Shown here: positions 9,829 to 19,899 of the stretch, in pieces
Position numbering within the stretch: the stretch's first letter is position 1
Layout: each line of letters starts with the position of its first letter
NCBI GenBank assembly: GCA_030849045.1
Contig: JASAOL010000589.1
Coordinates: forward strand, 186,001 to 250,000
DNA: 64,000 bases
DNA from: Wallacemonas rigidus
Taxonomy: Eukaryota; Euglenozoa; Kinetoplastea; Trypanosomatida; Trypanosomatidae
Reading direction: 5' to 3'
Made by a program: the position numbers and the translations under genes
The notes under the pieces: generated by a model
Told to the model about the DNA's origin: nothing
The model's database searches: none
The model's input: the letters and a program-made list of their open reading frames with translations, nothing else

Positions 9829-10686
9829 ACCGTGCGAGAGCGATACCGAGAGAGAAAAAGAGAAGGCGGCAACGAAAGGACAAACAAAAGCAAAAAGAAA
9901 AACACAATACCAATGCACAATAGCAGCCGTCTCGACAAGGAAGGAAGATGTGGATTGTGGATTTGTTTTCTCTTATCGCTCAACAAACGCTTGTGGAAGG
10001 AAGAGGACAAACAAAACAAAAAAGAGCGAGCTAACCAACAGACGGGAGGAGTGAGGACGTGTGTGGGGGGGGGGGGGGAATGAAGAAGTCGACGTGCAAG
10101 CGAGGAAGTACGTCAGTGAGCGTTTACGAGGTTGTGCACCACTTGACAATAAGATGGTATCCCTATCTGAGGTGTGTCCTGCTCTCACTTTTGCCAGTTC
10201 CACAGCGTGGGCGTCCTGAGAAACGGAACGGCGCGTGTAAAGATGTCAGGTGACATCTCTTTCCTCTCGAGTCTAGTTCGACCGTGGCACACGGCACTCA
10301 CGCAGAGCGACGTCGCCGACGTGAGTGACCATCAAAAAGATGGAGACGACACGCGCGCGATCGATGCGCGTCGGAAAACAGCGTGCGCTTCGTGTTTCTA
10401 GCCTCACAGTAGTTGCCGTCTCGGTTACGTTGAGAATGCGTTCGTATAGTTACTCGTAGTCAACACGAAGTGTGCGTGCGTGTGTGTGTCCTGAAATGCA
10501 TACCAGATGGTGCGTTCGTGAAGCATATTGAAAAAGAAAAAAAGGAACAGTATGGAGCACGCGGCTGAATAACGAGTCAGATGGGAAAGAAGAGGTGAAG
10601 AATCGTTCGCGTTTTTTCTTTCTTTAATCGAGTTAATCGCAGAGCTCAAGCAGCTCCATGTTATGAGAAGCGAGCAGTTCAAGCTC
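9829..10686. other. Spacer between SAS10 and VMP1
   Basis: An 858-bp spacer with no supported gene. Purine-rich plus-strand sequence at about 9840-9905 reads as a pyrimidine tract on the sense strand before VMP1. A G12-G13 run at about 10066-10078 is notable. The rest is the presumed VMP1 5' UTR and SAS10 3' UTR. Confidence 0.5.
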
Positions 10687-12315
10687 TCACAGCTTGTGGC
10701 TGCGGACGACACCAGGCTTGATGGACGACACACCCGCGAAGCCGCCATCGGCCTCGGGCTTGAACTGTCGGGACTGGGCCTTGTGCAGGCGAAGACCACG
10801 CTCGTACTTGCGCCGCTGCGCCAGACGAGGAGTCTTGCGGTCCTTGGGGCGAGGCCTGGTGAGACCGCGGTGGAGCTCAATCCGCTTCCCGGCTTTACGA
10901 CGGGCCACCTCGTCCCGATGGAGAAGCTCACGCGGCTCGGCATCACGCTGGGCTTGTTCGCGGTGGCGTTTGTTCTCTTCCTCGAGAAGCTCTTCGTACT
11001 CGCCCTCGCTAGCCTCGCCTTCTTCCTCATCGTCACCCGAGAATGGGAGGTCGCCGTCCTCGTCGTCTCCTTCGTCCAGGCTGCCGTCAAGCATATCCTC
11101 TTCATCATCCTCATCCCCTGACTCTGCCACGACAGCGGTCTTGCGCTTCTCCTCTTGGGAGCGCCGAACCGCATCGACGGCCTTCTGGCGCTTGCGGAGA
11201 GTGTCCATTAAGGAAAGGCCTGGTTCGTCATCATCGTCATCCTCGTCATTAATGGGGCCCGTGAGCTTCGAGAAGTACTGGTCCTCATCCTCGCGGTATT
11301 GCAGCGGGGCAATGGTGGCGTTCGTGTTGACTGCGTTTAGGGCAGATGCCTTCTTTGTGCGTACACGTGTCATAGCTGCCTGCTCCTCGCGCTCGAGCTC
11401 TTCGGCTTCCTGTATGTCCCGCATCTGCTGGCGACGTGTCTTGGCGGCGTCATCGATCTGCGAGCGCGTGGAGGCGTACGTACCACCGTGAGCGTTCTGC
11501 ACTGGACGCATATCGTCCAGGTGTACGGCGGACGTGCTCTTTCCACTAAGCAGGCGGTTGAGAGAGTACTGCAGCTTCTCCTCGAGTGGCCACATCTTTT
11601 CGAGGTACACCCGAATCTCTACGAGGTTGTCGACAACGGGGTGCCCAGCCACCTTTTTGCCCTCGGACTTGAGAAGCAGATAAAAGGTGACGTGCATGCA
11701 ATAGCTGAGCATCAGCTGAACCTTGGTCTCAAGGAATGAGACGAGGTTGCGATCTGACTCAGAGAGCTTTCGACTATGAATGAGCTCATTCAACGGCTGC
11801 GCGAGCGACTTGACCTCCTTGAGATACTTTTTCAGATCATCGAGCATCTTCAGCAGCTCAGGCGACTCCTTCTTGAGAACGGCAAGACGCTCACTGGAGG
11901 TTAGCGATGCGAAATCGCGCTCCACAGACTCAATCACTGGGGCCGCATCCAGGACGCTCTGGGACACACCCTTCTTCTGAGCACTCTTCACTGCGCCAAG
12001 GGAGAGGCCGGCGACATCAAAGTCCTCTTCCGCAGCCTTGCTGCGCATGCCGCGCTCTGCGGCAACAGCCAGCTCCTCCTCCTCCAGGTAATTGCCCTGT
12101 TCGTCATCACCATAGCCATCAAGACGGTGAGCGTCGGATGGCAAGACAGCCGTCACGTCCTCCTTGTCGCGGCGAGACTTGGCGCGGCGGTTGTGCACGA
12201 CGTCGTCCTCGAGAGTGTCGTCTGTCGCGCGGTCGGGCACGTCGAGATCGAGGTCCTCGATCATCTCGCGCTGTTCATCGCGGCTCCGCTTCTTAGACGC
12301 ACCCTTCTTTGCCAT
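10687..12315 (-). CDS. UTP3: SAS10/UTP3 SSU processome protein
   Basis: A 542-residue protein starting at MAKKGASKKRSRDEQ (ATG ending at 12315; the extension to 12360 is leader). The Sas10/Utp3/C1D domain lies at about residues 155-260: SPELLKMLDDLKKYLKEV, then NLVSFLETKVQLMLSYCMHV and VVDNLVEIRVYLEKMWPLEE. A long acidic and charged middle follows. The C terminus is the basic Sas10_C block, KDRKTPRLAQRRKYERGLR, ending in GVSSIKPGVVRSHKL. In yeast, Sas10/Utp3 sits in the small-subunit processome and is needed for early 18S pre-rRNA cleavages in the nucleolus. Domain order and length match the family well. The Lys/Arg-rich N terminus is consistent with nuclear import. Confidence 0.94.
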   Translation of the reverse strand: MAKKGASKKRSRDEQREMIEDLDLDVPDRATDDTLEDDVVHNRRAKSRRDKEDVTAVLPSDAHRLDGYGDDEQGNYLEEEELAVAAERGMRSKAAEEDFDVAGLSLGAVKSAQKKGVSQSVLDAAPVIESVERDFASLTSSERLAVLKKESPELLKMLDDLKKYLKEVKSLAQPLNELIHSRKLSESDRNLVSFLETKVQLMLSYCMHVTFYLLLKSEGKKVAGHPVVDNLVEIRVYLEKMWPLEEKLQYSLNRLLSGKSTSAVHLDDMRPVQNAHGGTYASTRSQIDDAAKTRRQQMRDIQEAEELEREEQAAMTRVRTKKASALNAVNTNATIAPLQYREDEDQYFSKLTGPINDEDDDDDEPGLSLMDTLRKRQKAVDAVRRSQEEKRKTAVVAESGDEDDEEDMLDGSLDEGDDEDGDLPFSGDDEEEGEASEGEYEELLEEENKRHREQAQRDAEPRELLHRDEVARRKAGKRIELHRGLTRPRPKDRKTPRLAQRRKYERGLRLHKAQSRQFKPEADGGFAGVSSIKPGVVRSHKL

Positions 12316-12906
12316 TCTTGCGAGGGGAAAGAAGGAAAAATAAGGTTGGCTGAATAACAAAAGGGGGAAAACTCGTTCGTCGCGTTGATCGGTAAAGGAT
12401 AGTAAAAAAAAAAAAATGAAGAAGCGAGAGAGCGCAAAGAGAAGGAGAGAGAGAGATGATGCGCATCGGGAAACAGAGCATCAGGAAGAAAGCAGAAGCC
12501 TCTGACAACTCGAAAGAGAGACAGAGAGAGCGACACTAGTCTAGAGACACTCGCCACCACATACCGAAAGACATCGCGCTGTGTACAGTACCCGCGTCAT
12601 GCGTGACGCACGCGATGCGGCACTCGCTTCCTTTATTCTGTTGTGAGGGGTTCCTACAGAGTCTCAGCCAGACTCCTCACTGAAGTGGTCAAACAGTCGC
12701 CCCTGCGACTGAAGGCCGGCGGTAGCAAGCAGAACTACTGCAGCTGCTTTTCAGTTGTGTGGTTGTCTGCCGACTTTCTGATGTTCTTGTCGGCTCGCAC
12801 GCGCGGTGAGCACCTAAATTTGAATCTGGTTTCCACAAAAAGATCAACATGCGCAAGCGCACAACGCACACACAGCAACACGCCCCAATGAGCGCAGAGT
12901 CCAAGA
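12316..12906. other. Spacer between the 185-aa protein gene and SAS10
   Basis: A run of A at about 12402-12414 and adjacent GA-rich sequence read as a T/CT tract on the sense strand about 90-150 nt before the SAS10 start, a good trans-splicing signal. No gene is seen. Confidence 0.55.
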
Positions 12907-13464
12907 TTAGCCCCACAGCTCCGCCGCGTCTACCGCAGGCCCATACACGCCTCTACTAGAAATCTCTTGCTCTCGGCACCAGCGTCCACGCACTCGCTGC
13001 AACTTCATATACCAGCCCCAGAACTCCACTGTTTTCAATTGCTCCACCTGTCGGCGATCACGGCGGACCTTCTTGCCGAATTCAATGCGCTTTTCTTGTG
13101 CGTGTTCGAACACCACACGCGGGGTCATCGGCATGACCGGCAGGTGGCGAGACTCACGTTGGGGCTTGGGGTGGTTCGCGAGAATCTTCTGCACATCACT
13201 AAATCCCTGATACATACCAGGCGCGGGCGAAGAGGGCACTTTCCCTTGGTAGTCTGTGCCGTGCTTCACCAGGTACTTGTGACGAAAGTCAGAAACCCAG
13301 AAGGAGGGCCGCGCGTGGTTCTCGTCCATAATGGTGCGCCAAAACATGCGGTTGTAGGCATTCGTGCGAGAGCTACTCCAGCGACGCTCGAAGTTCTTGG
13401 TTTTGGGAGACACAGGGTACTGCTGGAGTGTTTTCCTCAGCACCGTTGTTGTGTGAGAGAACAT
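12907..13464 (-). CDS. Basic 185-aa protein, possible mitoribosomal or mitochondrial protein
   Basis: I do not recognise the family. The 185-residue product is basic and rich in Arg, Trp and Tyr, with no membrane segment. The N terminus (MFSHTTTVLRKTLQQY) is amphipathic and basic, with no acidic residue in the first 25, and could be a mitochondrial presequence. Conserved-looking aromatic clusters include NRMFWRTIMDENHARPSFW and TVEFWGWYMKLQRVRGRW. Small basic aromatic proteins of this kind are common among kinetoplastid-specific mitoribosomal subunits, so that is one guess. The start is the first ATG in frame, preceded by an A run at 13549-13561 that reads as a sense-strand T tract. The C terminus ends in VDAAELWG. 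Confidence 0.8.
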   Translation of the reverse strand: MFSHTTTVLRKTLQQYPVSPKTKNFERRWSSSRTNAYNRMFWRTIMDENHARPSFWVSDFRHKYLVKHGTDYQGKVPSSPAPGMYQGFSDVQKILANHPKPQRESRHLPVMPMTPRVVFEHAQEKRIEFGKKVRRDRRQVEQLKTVEFWGWYMKLQRVRGRWCREQEISSRGVYGPAVDAAELWG

Positions 13465-14429
13465 GATTCGAGTACGAGCACCAGTCCTGAGAGAGGGCGT
13501 GTAATAGGTCGAGAGAGAGTGCGGTTCAGAGAACGGGAGATGGAAGTGAAAAAAAAAAAAAGAGTGAAAAGTGAAAAGTGAAAAGCGCGGAGTTGAGAGG
13601 GTTAATTGCAGGGGAGGAGGTGAGTGACGAAGACCACAGAGGAAAAAGGGGCATCATTTTGGGCTACGAGTGATGTCGTGCTTCGAAGATGCGTTCAGAG
13701 GAGCGAAGCCATTTTTTTTTTTTTTTCATGAAAGCTCCTCTCACGCGGTGTTGGGAGCAACATTTCCACGCGTCTCTCTCTCTCTCTCTGCGTCAAGCCA
13801 TCGAACACATAGAGAGAGAGAGCGCGCTACGCTATTCGGCGACAAAGTTTTGTACGTCCGGTGTGAGAGAAGCGGCTGGCACCAGCGATCAGCGGAAAAT
13901 GCCAGTAACGAGCGTACAGCTGAGCTACTTGCTTGCTTCTTCTTCTTTCTCAGGCGTGTGCGCTTTCCCTTTTGCTGTTGTGGGCTATCGTTTCAGAAAA
14001 AAAAAAGTACATCGAAACGACGCAGCGGCAAATGCGATTGTTGTAGATACCTTCATTCAGAATTTCTCTTCCTACTCTCGTCAAGCTCCCACATGGCGGT
14101 GCCCAAGCGTGTGTCGGCGCCATACCCACCTTCAAGCTAGCGCCATTCATTGCTACGTTAACGCGGTTTGCTGCTGAACAGCTCGCTCTCTCTCTCCTCC
14201 CCCGTACTTCTTTGTTTACATCGGAACGGAACGGAGGAGAGCAACGAAAATGGGTAACAAAAAAGGGAGGGCTAGCAACTGTCAGAGAGAGGTGTGAGGA
14301 AGGGGCGGAAACACAGCGGGAAAAAAGAAGGGTGTATGCGTTCAAACGAGACGAGCTGCGAGTCTAGAGAGCTGTGTCAAGGTTGGAGAGAGAAAAAAAA
14401 AAAAAAAAAGATGTGCGTACACCGCGCAC
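13465..14429. other. Spacer between the 425-aa and 185-aa protein genes
   Basis: A 965-bp spacer with no supported gene. It holds a T15 run at about 13713-13727, a CT/GA inverted repeat at about 13768-13828 and an A18 run at about 14393-14410 directly next to the stop codon of the 425-aa gene. Confidence 0.55.
13768..13828. repeat. CT/GA imperfect inverted repeat
   Basis: A CGCG plus CT-dinucleotide arm at about 13769-13788 is followed by a GA-dinucleotide arm running into GCGCG at about 13811-13826. The arms can pair with about 15-16 base pairs and one bulge around a loop of about 22 nt. It lies in the transcribed spacer, so the RNA could form a hairpin. Chance overlap of two dinucleotide runs is also possible. 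Confidence 0.5.
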
Positions 14430-15707
14430 TCAGGCGAGTTCGTTGCGGGCGTGAAGGGGTTTCTGCGACATGGCTGTGTACTGGCCAGGCACGATCTGCG
14501 CCGGTGTGTAGGACTCGCCTGTGCTTGTGTCTTGACGTGGATGGTGATAGTGGTGGTCAATCGTGTACACACCGTTGACGATGTCCCAAACGCCACGCAC
14601 AGCCTTAGAGCGGTCCACCTCCGCCTGATCAGAATGGTCTTGGTACGCGTCAGAGTTTGTCGTCGCCCATTCTCCACCGTGGCGAGATAGCTGCCGCGTC
14701 TCGTGATGCGTGACGGACGCTTCGTGCTGCGGCGTGAGTTGGTAATTCACATTGCGGATTGGCACCGTCGCGTTTCGGTCATTCATGGTTGCGGCGCCGT
14801 CCACATCGTAGCTGGCGTGCTCACAGTGCGTTGTGCTCAACCACGCGCTCGCTGACCACGGCTGATACCCTGATGGTACACCCGCTTTGCGGCTCGCACT
14901 TAGTGTAGAGCGGAGCGCGGCCGGGTCGACATCATGCTCTCGCCTGAGAGTTTCCATGGTGCGTGTGCGGCGCTTCGGGCCTTCCTTTTCTACGTTGTTG
15001 TACCGAGAGCGGTACACATCTAAACGTTTATCAGGATCCTCTGGATCACGCTCCCAGACACGCCACGATGAAGGATCAATCCCCGTCATGTCGCAGTGCT
15101 CATCGGAAGTCAGGCGATAGGGATCCGGTCGTTCAGACGCCAACGGCTCGCCTTCCAGTTCGGCCATTTGGCGAGCCAGGTCATCCTCTAGCTTCTGCCC
15201 ATCGCGGAGTACCTGTAGAACGGTGTCGTCCAGCTGGCCGGGTGCACGCTGGTTGGTCGTTTGCAGATACAGGAAGGGCGGTTTGCCGCTGGCCGTGGCG
15301 TTGCCCGTGTCGTTCGGGCCGCGTGTGGCCATGAGCTGGCGGGCCTGGTTCGCATTCATCCCCGGACCGGTCTCACCAGCGAGCGCACCGTCTTTGAGTT
15401 TGTGCGTTCCTGTTTGGCTGTAATCAGCGGTGCGCGGGAAGCTAGTAGCCTCTTGGGGAATGGGGACCAACTTACGGTTGATTTCATCCTTGAAGCGATA
15501 GCCATTTCGACCCACAACGTCGTCCGGCGCACGCGGAGGCACGTCGCCCGTGCAGCCCCAGTATGCGCTGGAAGCGAAGCCCTCGACGGCACGGTTTCGG
15601 AGAAGAGTTTTCATGGCATCGTCGTCGTCACGTGGCAAAGTGCTGCTGCGCATCGAGTACGCCAACGCCCCATTCGCAGGTGGATGGCTTCGTCGCGTCG
15701 AGTCCAT
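14430..15707 (-). CDS. Conserved-looking hypothetical, possible axonemal/cytoskeletal protein
   Basis: A 425-residue protein whose family I do not recognise. The start is the ATG ending at 15707 (MDSTRRSHPPANGALAYSM); the short upstream extension is leader. It has no membrane segment or signal peptide, is hydrophilic and rich in Thr, Tyr, His and Asp, and looks mostly extended. Short spaced aromatic motifs recur: FPRTADYSQTGTHKLKDG, WLSTTHCEHASYDVDG, WATTNSDAYQDH and NGVYTIDHHYHH. Flagellar microtubule-inner and SAXO-like proteins often show this kind of TT-x-Y/DY punctuation, so an axonemal role is a weak guess. The segment DVYRSRYNNVEKEGPKRRTR is basic and may be helical. Confidence 0.82.
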   Translation of the reverse strand: MDSTRRSHPPANGALAYSMRSSTLPRDDDDAMKTLLRNRAVEGFASSAYWGCTGDVPPRAPDDVVGRNGYRFKDEINRKLVPIPQEATSFPRTADYSQTGTHKLKDGALAGETGPGMNANQARQLMATRGPNDTGNATASGKPPFLYLQTTNQRAPGQLDDTVLQVLRDGQKLEDDLARQMAELEGEPLASERPDPYRLTSDEHCDMTGIDPSSWRVWERDPEDPDKRLDVYRSRYNNVEKEGPKRRTRTMETLRREHDVDPAALRSTLSASRKAGVPSGYQPWSASAWLSTTHCEHASYDVDGAATMNDRNATVPIRNVNYQLTPQHEASVTHHETRQLSRHGGEWATTNSDAYQDHSDQAEVDRSKAVRGVWDIVNGVYTIDHHYHHPRQDTSTGESYTPAQIVPGQYTAMSQKPLHARNELA

Positions 15708-16339
15708 GAGAAGTGAGCTAGTAAAACAAAAAACGAAAAAGAACCGCAAGTGACAGCCACGGATACCTCAACGTCAACAAGTGCCGAGGGGGTTGAGAAA
15801 AAGAAAGTGCGCTTATCGCCACAACCAAAGAGAAATGTGAGCCGAGAACGTGGGTTTGAACAAAAGGGAAAAGAACACGAGAGGGTAGCACCGGAAAGGA
15901 AAGACAGGTGTCGTCGTTTGTAATGTGGCTCAGCGAGGAAACGAGGCCAGGGAATGACAGCGGGGGAGCAAAACCCAAAGCACACAGACGTATGTATATG
16001 TATGCATGTGTGTACACGGATGTGTGGGTCTTCACGTGCCCACACAGGAGTGCGCATCAAGTGTAGGCGATGGATAGGATATAGAGGGTTACGGAGAACA
16101 ACAAAGGGAAGGAGAAAAATGGGTGCGTGCCCCCTCCCCTTGCTCCGTTTCGCACGCCGAAGCTGCGGCTTTACTCTTGGTTTCCACATATGTAACTGTT
16201 TCTTTTTTTCCCCTGTTGCCATTGGTATTGTCGTCGTTTTGTGTGTTCAAACGGAAGTTGTCGCGTCTTGTGCGAACGATTGGCAAAGAATCAAATGGAC
16301 GCTTGTCTAGTCTGAGTTGCCAGCGGACCTGTTGCGCCA
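15708..16339. other. Spacer between the coiled-coil and 425-aa protein genes
   Basis: A 632-bp spacer. Purine-rich plus-strand stretches at about 15721-15745 and 15790-15910 read as pyrimidine tracts on the sense strand. No gene is seen. Confidence 0.5.
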
Positions 16340-16957
16340 TCACGCGCTTCTTGTGCGTGCATGCTGTTCAAGATATTCATGCTGGTCGCGGTTCAGTTCC
16401 GCAAGAACTTCAATGAACATGTCAAGGTGGTCCATCTCCTCCATTTGCATCTGACGTTCCACTTGATAGCGCTGAATTTCGTTCTCTAAAACGCGGTTGC
16501 TCTCCTTCAGTGCAGCGTATTGATCGTCGTCGCGGTGAACGACACATGCGACAGCGTGCAGAATCTCATCGAGTGAGTGTGTGCCCGGCGGTGGGAGAGA
16601 AATGCCACTGGATGCGACTCTGGGCGGCGGTGGTGGTGGTGGCAAGAAGCCATGTACCGGAGAGTTTGCGCTGGAAGGGTAGAACGGCTGGGCGGACGCG
16701 TGGAGCATGGGCGACGGTTTGGGCTTCCTCGTGTCCCCATCCATTGCTGCAGGTGCGGACTCTGGCTTCTCGTCGCCGACTCTCACCGTAAATGTAGGGC
16801 TGCTTTTGGGTCGAGTGCTGTCCTCCACAGAGGGCTGTTCGTGCGAGCTGGAGCGCAGCGCAACGCTCTCTGGCGGACGAAACAAGCCTGTTGAGGTCTG
16901 TTTTGCCCACGGTGCTGTAGGACCGAGGTTTGGCGAAACGTATGGAGACTTCGACAT
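16340..16957 (-). CDS. Hypothetical protein with C-terminal coiled coil
   Basis: A 205-residue protein. The ATG ending at 16957 (MSKSPYVSPNLGPTAPW) is chosen because the open frame above it translates CT-rich leader. Residues 1-125 are disordered and rich in Ser and Pro, with a run of seven prolines near residue 120. Residues about 135-205 form one predicted helix or coiled coil (DEILHAVACVV, ESNRVLENEIQRYQVERQM, FIEVLAELNRDQHEYLEQH). I recognise no family. The architecture fits a small adaptor or centrin/flagellar linker, but nothing fixes a function. Confidence 0.8.
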   Translation of the reverse strand: MSKSPYVSPNLGPTAPWAKQTSTGLFRPPESVALRSSSHEQPSVEDSTRPKSSPTFTVRVGDEKPESAPAAMDGDTRKPKPSPMLHASAQPFYPSSANSPVHGFLPPPPPPPRVASSGISLPPPGTHSLDEILHAVACVVHRDDDQYAALKESNRVLENEIQRYQVERQMQMEEMDHLDMFIEVLAELNRDQHEYLEQHARTRSA

Positions 16958-17631
16958 GTTGGTTTGGTTCAGTTTTGTGCACTGTGATGAGAGGAAGAGA
17001 AAGAGCGAATCGTCCTTGTCAATCAACTGAAGATACGCACAGCTAGAATACGGTGAGATAGACGAGCCCTGTTTTCCCTTTTTCTGAGCGGGCACACAGT
17101 GCAGGGTACAGTATGTGTGCGACGGTGAGTGCCCTAGAAGAGACGAGAATGAAGGAGGTGGCGATACACGTCGACTACGTGATGCGCAGAACTCAGTGGA
17201 ATGGAAAAATTGGAGCAGCAACAACGCAAGCGAGAGGAAAAGGAAAGCGTGCTCGGTGAGAAACAGGAAGTACAGCTCTCTATCTCTGTGCATAGGTGCC
17301 AAGTTTGATACGAAGATGAACAAAGAAAAGGGCCAATCAGTATGTTGCAGTTCTTGAGAAAGTGTCAATGGAACTCGCCGCGTAGGTTATGTCAACCTCT
17401 GAGTGCTTGCTTGTGTGATCGGTCTCTCGATCTAGATCATCGACAAATGGCTACAGTGTATGTGTGTCCGTGTGTGTGCGCAGCCTAGCCTTTGGTACTT
17501 CCTCTGATTCGAAAAGCTTAGTAATAGTCATTTCTTTGTGTATCTGTGTGTGAGAAGAAAAATAGTTTTCGCGCAGGGTGTACGGATCCCGGGGAGGCGA
17601 CATCAAGTGAGGTAGGCACAGACGTGTACTG
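16958..17631. other. Spacer between the SNF2-RING gene and the coiled-coil gene
   Basis: A 674-bp spacer. The plus strand is purine-rich at about 16985-17005 and 17210-17250, giving sense-strand pyrimidine tracts upstream of the coiled-coil gene. GT-rich sequence lies at about 17455-17480 and 17541-17552. No gene is seen. Confidence 0.5.
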
Positions 17632-19899
17632 CTAATCTTTCTGCTTGGCTGACGCGTCGGCAACCTTGCCTGCCCTGTCGATCTTAACAGACTTGTCCTG
17701 CGCCCCGACGTACTTGAGGCGCGACACGAGTTCATGCAGCTTTGAGGCGGCTGCCCGTGCACCCGTTTCACCTGAAGTGGCCGCTTTCAGGACAGCATCA
17801 CCGAACTCCTTCTTTCGCTGGCATATTTCAAAGCAGTACTGTTCAATGCTGTCAGCAATGATGAAGCGTGAAACAAAGACGGGCTTCTTCTGTCCGATTC
17901 GATAGCAACGATGGATAGCTTGCTCTTCAACGGCGGGGTTCCACCATGGATCCACTACCAACACGTGATTCGCGGCAGTGAGGTTGAGTCCAATGCCTGT
18001 TGCTGTCTTGCTCGCTAGGATGATCTTGATGGACAGGTTGCTTTGAAAGTGGCTAATAGTTGTATTTCGAGCAGAAAGAGGCATGGTACCATCCAAACGG
18101 AGAAATGGAATCCCGTACCGCTCCAAGGCCACCGCTATCACGTCCATGAAGGAGGTGAACTGGGAGAAAATGATCATCTTGTCGTCAGGATAGTTTTCCT
18201 GCATATCCTGGATTGCCTTGAGGATCATCTTGAGCTTAGAGCTGAGGATGAAAGGCTGCTGCTTATACTGCGCAATGCGCTCAGTCGAAGAGAGCGTCCG
18301 CTTCTTGAACGTCGTATTGTACGGGATGGTATCACCGCAGGTGGGGCACGGTAGGCGTGTTGCCACATCGTCGCCATCCACCGCCTCACGGAAGCGCACC
18401 AGCAGGCACTCTTGGCAAAACGTATGCCCACACTTGGGGGTAACCGCGCTGACGGCCTCGTTACCGCAAATGCCGCAAATCGACACCTTCAGTGCCCGCC
18501 CTTGGCTAATCCATGGGTGACAGCAGGCCTGGCGTAAGCGCGTCATCATCGCAAAGATATGGAATGCGCCGTCTTTCCGTTCCGACGATGCGAGAGCGCT
18601 GCGAGACCGCGCAAGGATACTGTTGTATTCCTTCGATTCCTTTGGCGTAAAAGACTGTTTGACAACAACTTCCGTTTTCGAAGGCAGCTGTACGAGAACC
18701 TCGAGTGCGCCGTTGCGCACCATCACTGGGCCTCGCCGCAGGAATGCTGGTTGCAAGGACTTGGCAATACTGCGCTGCAGAAGCGGATCCTTGAGGAGGT
18801 CTTCTGGATTGCTACCAGGTAGAACAGGTAACCGCGGTAGACCGGCGAACTGCAGTAAGTTCTGAATGTCGTTAATCGAGTTGTGCAAAGGAGTTGCAGT
18901 GACGGCCCAACGATGTAGACCCTGGAGTTCCTGTACGGCCCGCCAGCGCTGCGTACCGCTGTGCCGAATCATGTGCGCTTCGTCCAAGATGATGCGCTTC
19001 CACATGATGTGAAAAAGTGGGCCCGCTAATTTCCGATTGAACGCGTATGTGCTCCTATCCACGGGGATGAAGCCCTCTTGCGAAGAATTGGACAGTGTAT
19101 CGTATGTTGTGATGACAAAATCATATGTTTCCAACTCCATGCTGCTCACCCACTTGCTGTCACCGTGATACAAGTACACTGTCGTTTTCCGCCCAGGATC
19201 TATCTTGCCTTCTATTTCGCTTTTCCACTGAAGCATGAGTGACGCAGGGACGACTACCAGTGTGCGCAGCTCCTTCGAGTCAATCAAGTCGAAGCTCCGT
19301 TGCTCCTCGTCGTTCAGGAACGCAGTGGCGCGTTTCTCGTATGACGGGTGAAATTTGGCAGTGAAGGCAAGCCATTTATCTACCTCACTCCGTATCTCGT
19401 GATAATTGCCATGTTTACTGGTCATGATTGCCTCCACTTGCGGGAGCAGGGTGGAGAGGCTCTTTCCCGGCTGATTGATGCGGGAGCAATTCGCAACGAC
19501 ACTGATTCGTTGCATTTGCATGATGACGGTCAAGAGGCGGTTGCCATCCGCCACCAGCACGCGCTCCTTCTTGTGTTTCGACGCGAGCATGCGCTGAACA
19601 GAGTCAGACACAAGGCACAGACCCATCATCTGTATCGTTTTGCCCATACCGAGGTGGTCCGCCATGATACCACCTACGTGCAAAATCTCGCGTTGGGCCA
19701 TCCACGTAATACCCTCCTTTTGGAAGGGCAACAGTGGAACGGTCATGTATGGGATATCAAAGGTTTTCTGATCATTGTCGTACTCAAAGGACGAATAAAA
19801 ACCTGTTACTGGCGCTGGGTCGGAGAGAGCAACAGACGCCTGTCGGATGACGGCCAGCGCCTTTGTTCTTCTGAGCAACAACAGAAAGCATTGGCGCAT
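17632..19899 (-). CDS. SNF2-family ATPase with internal RING finger (RAD5/RAD16/HLTF type)
   Basis: A 755-residue DNA-translocase-type ATPase. An LLPFQKEGITWM Q-like motif is at about residue 56. Motif I, GGIMADHLGMGKT, has its Lys at 87 and reads DHLGMGKT where most SNF2 proteins have DEMGLGKT. The remaining helicase motifs are LVVVPASLMLQW (about 214), DEAH (306-309), VTATPLHNSINDIQNLLQFA, IIFSQFTSFMDV, LDGTMPLSAR, ATGIGLNLTAANHVLVVDPW and HRCYRIGQKKPV. A C3HC4 RING (first Cys at 475, last at 521) sits between the two RecA lobes, as in RAD5, RAD16, HLTF and SHPRH. Such enzymes couple remodelling or fork reversal to ubiquitin-ligase activity. About 120 extra residues separate motif I from motif Ia. 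There is no HIRAN domain, so RAD16-like is as likely as RAD5-like. Confidence 0.94.
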   Translation of the reverse strand: MRQCFLLLLRRTKALAVIRQASVALSDPAPVTGFYSSFEYDNDQKTFDIPYMTVPLLPFQKEGITWMAQREILHVGGIMADHLGMGKTIQMMGLCLVSDSVQRMLASKHKKERVLVADGNRLLTVIMQMQRISVVANCSRINQPGKSLSTLLPQVEAIMTSKHGNYHEIRSEVDKWLAFTAKFHPSYEKRATAFLNDEEQRSFDLIDSKELRTLVVVPASLMLQWKSEIEGKIDPGRKTTVYLYHGDSKWVSSMELETYDFVITTYDTLSNSSQEGFIPVDRSTYAFNRKLAGPLFHIMWKRIILDEAHMIRHSGTQRWRAVQELQGLHRWAVTATPLHNSINDIQNLLQFAGLPRLPVLPGSNPEDLLKDPLLQRSIAKSLQPAFLRRGPVMVRNGALEVLVQLPSKTEVVVKQSFTPKESKEYNSILARSRSALASSERKDGAFHIFAMMTRLRQACCHPWISQGRALKVSICGICGNEAVSAVTPKCGHTFCQECLLVRFREAVDGDDVATRLPCPTCGDTIPYNTTFKKRTLSSTERIAQYKQQPFILSSKLKMILKAIQDMQENYPDDKMIIFSQFTSFMDVIAVALERYGIPFLRLDGTMPLSARNTTISHFQSNLSIKIILASKTATGIGLNLTAANHVLVVDPWWNPAVEEQAIHRCYRIGQKKPVFVSRFIIADSIEQYCFEICQRKKEFGDAVLKAATSGETGARAAASKLHELVSRLKYVGAQDKSVKIDRAGKVADASAKQKD

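Noticed and set aside
10694-11491. Plus-strand frame of 265 codons antisense to SAS10
   Set aside because: Ser/Arg-rich antisense of an acidic coding region; wrong strand for the array.
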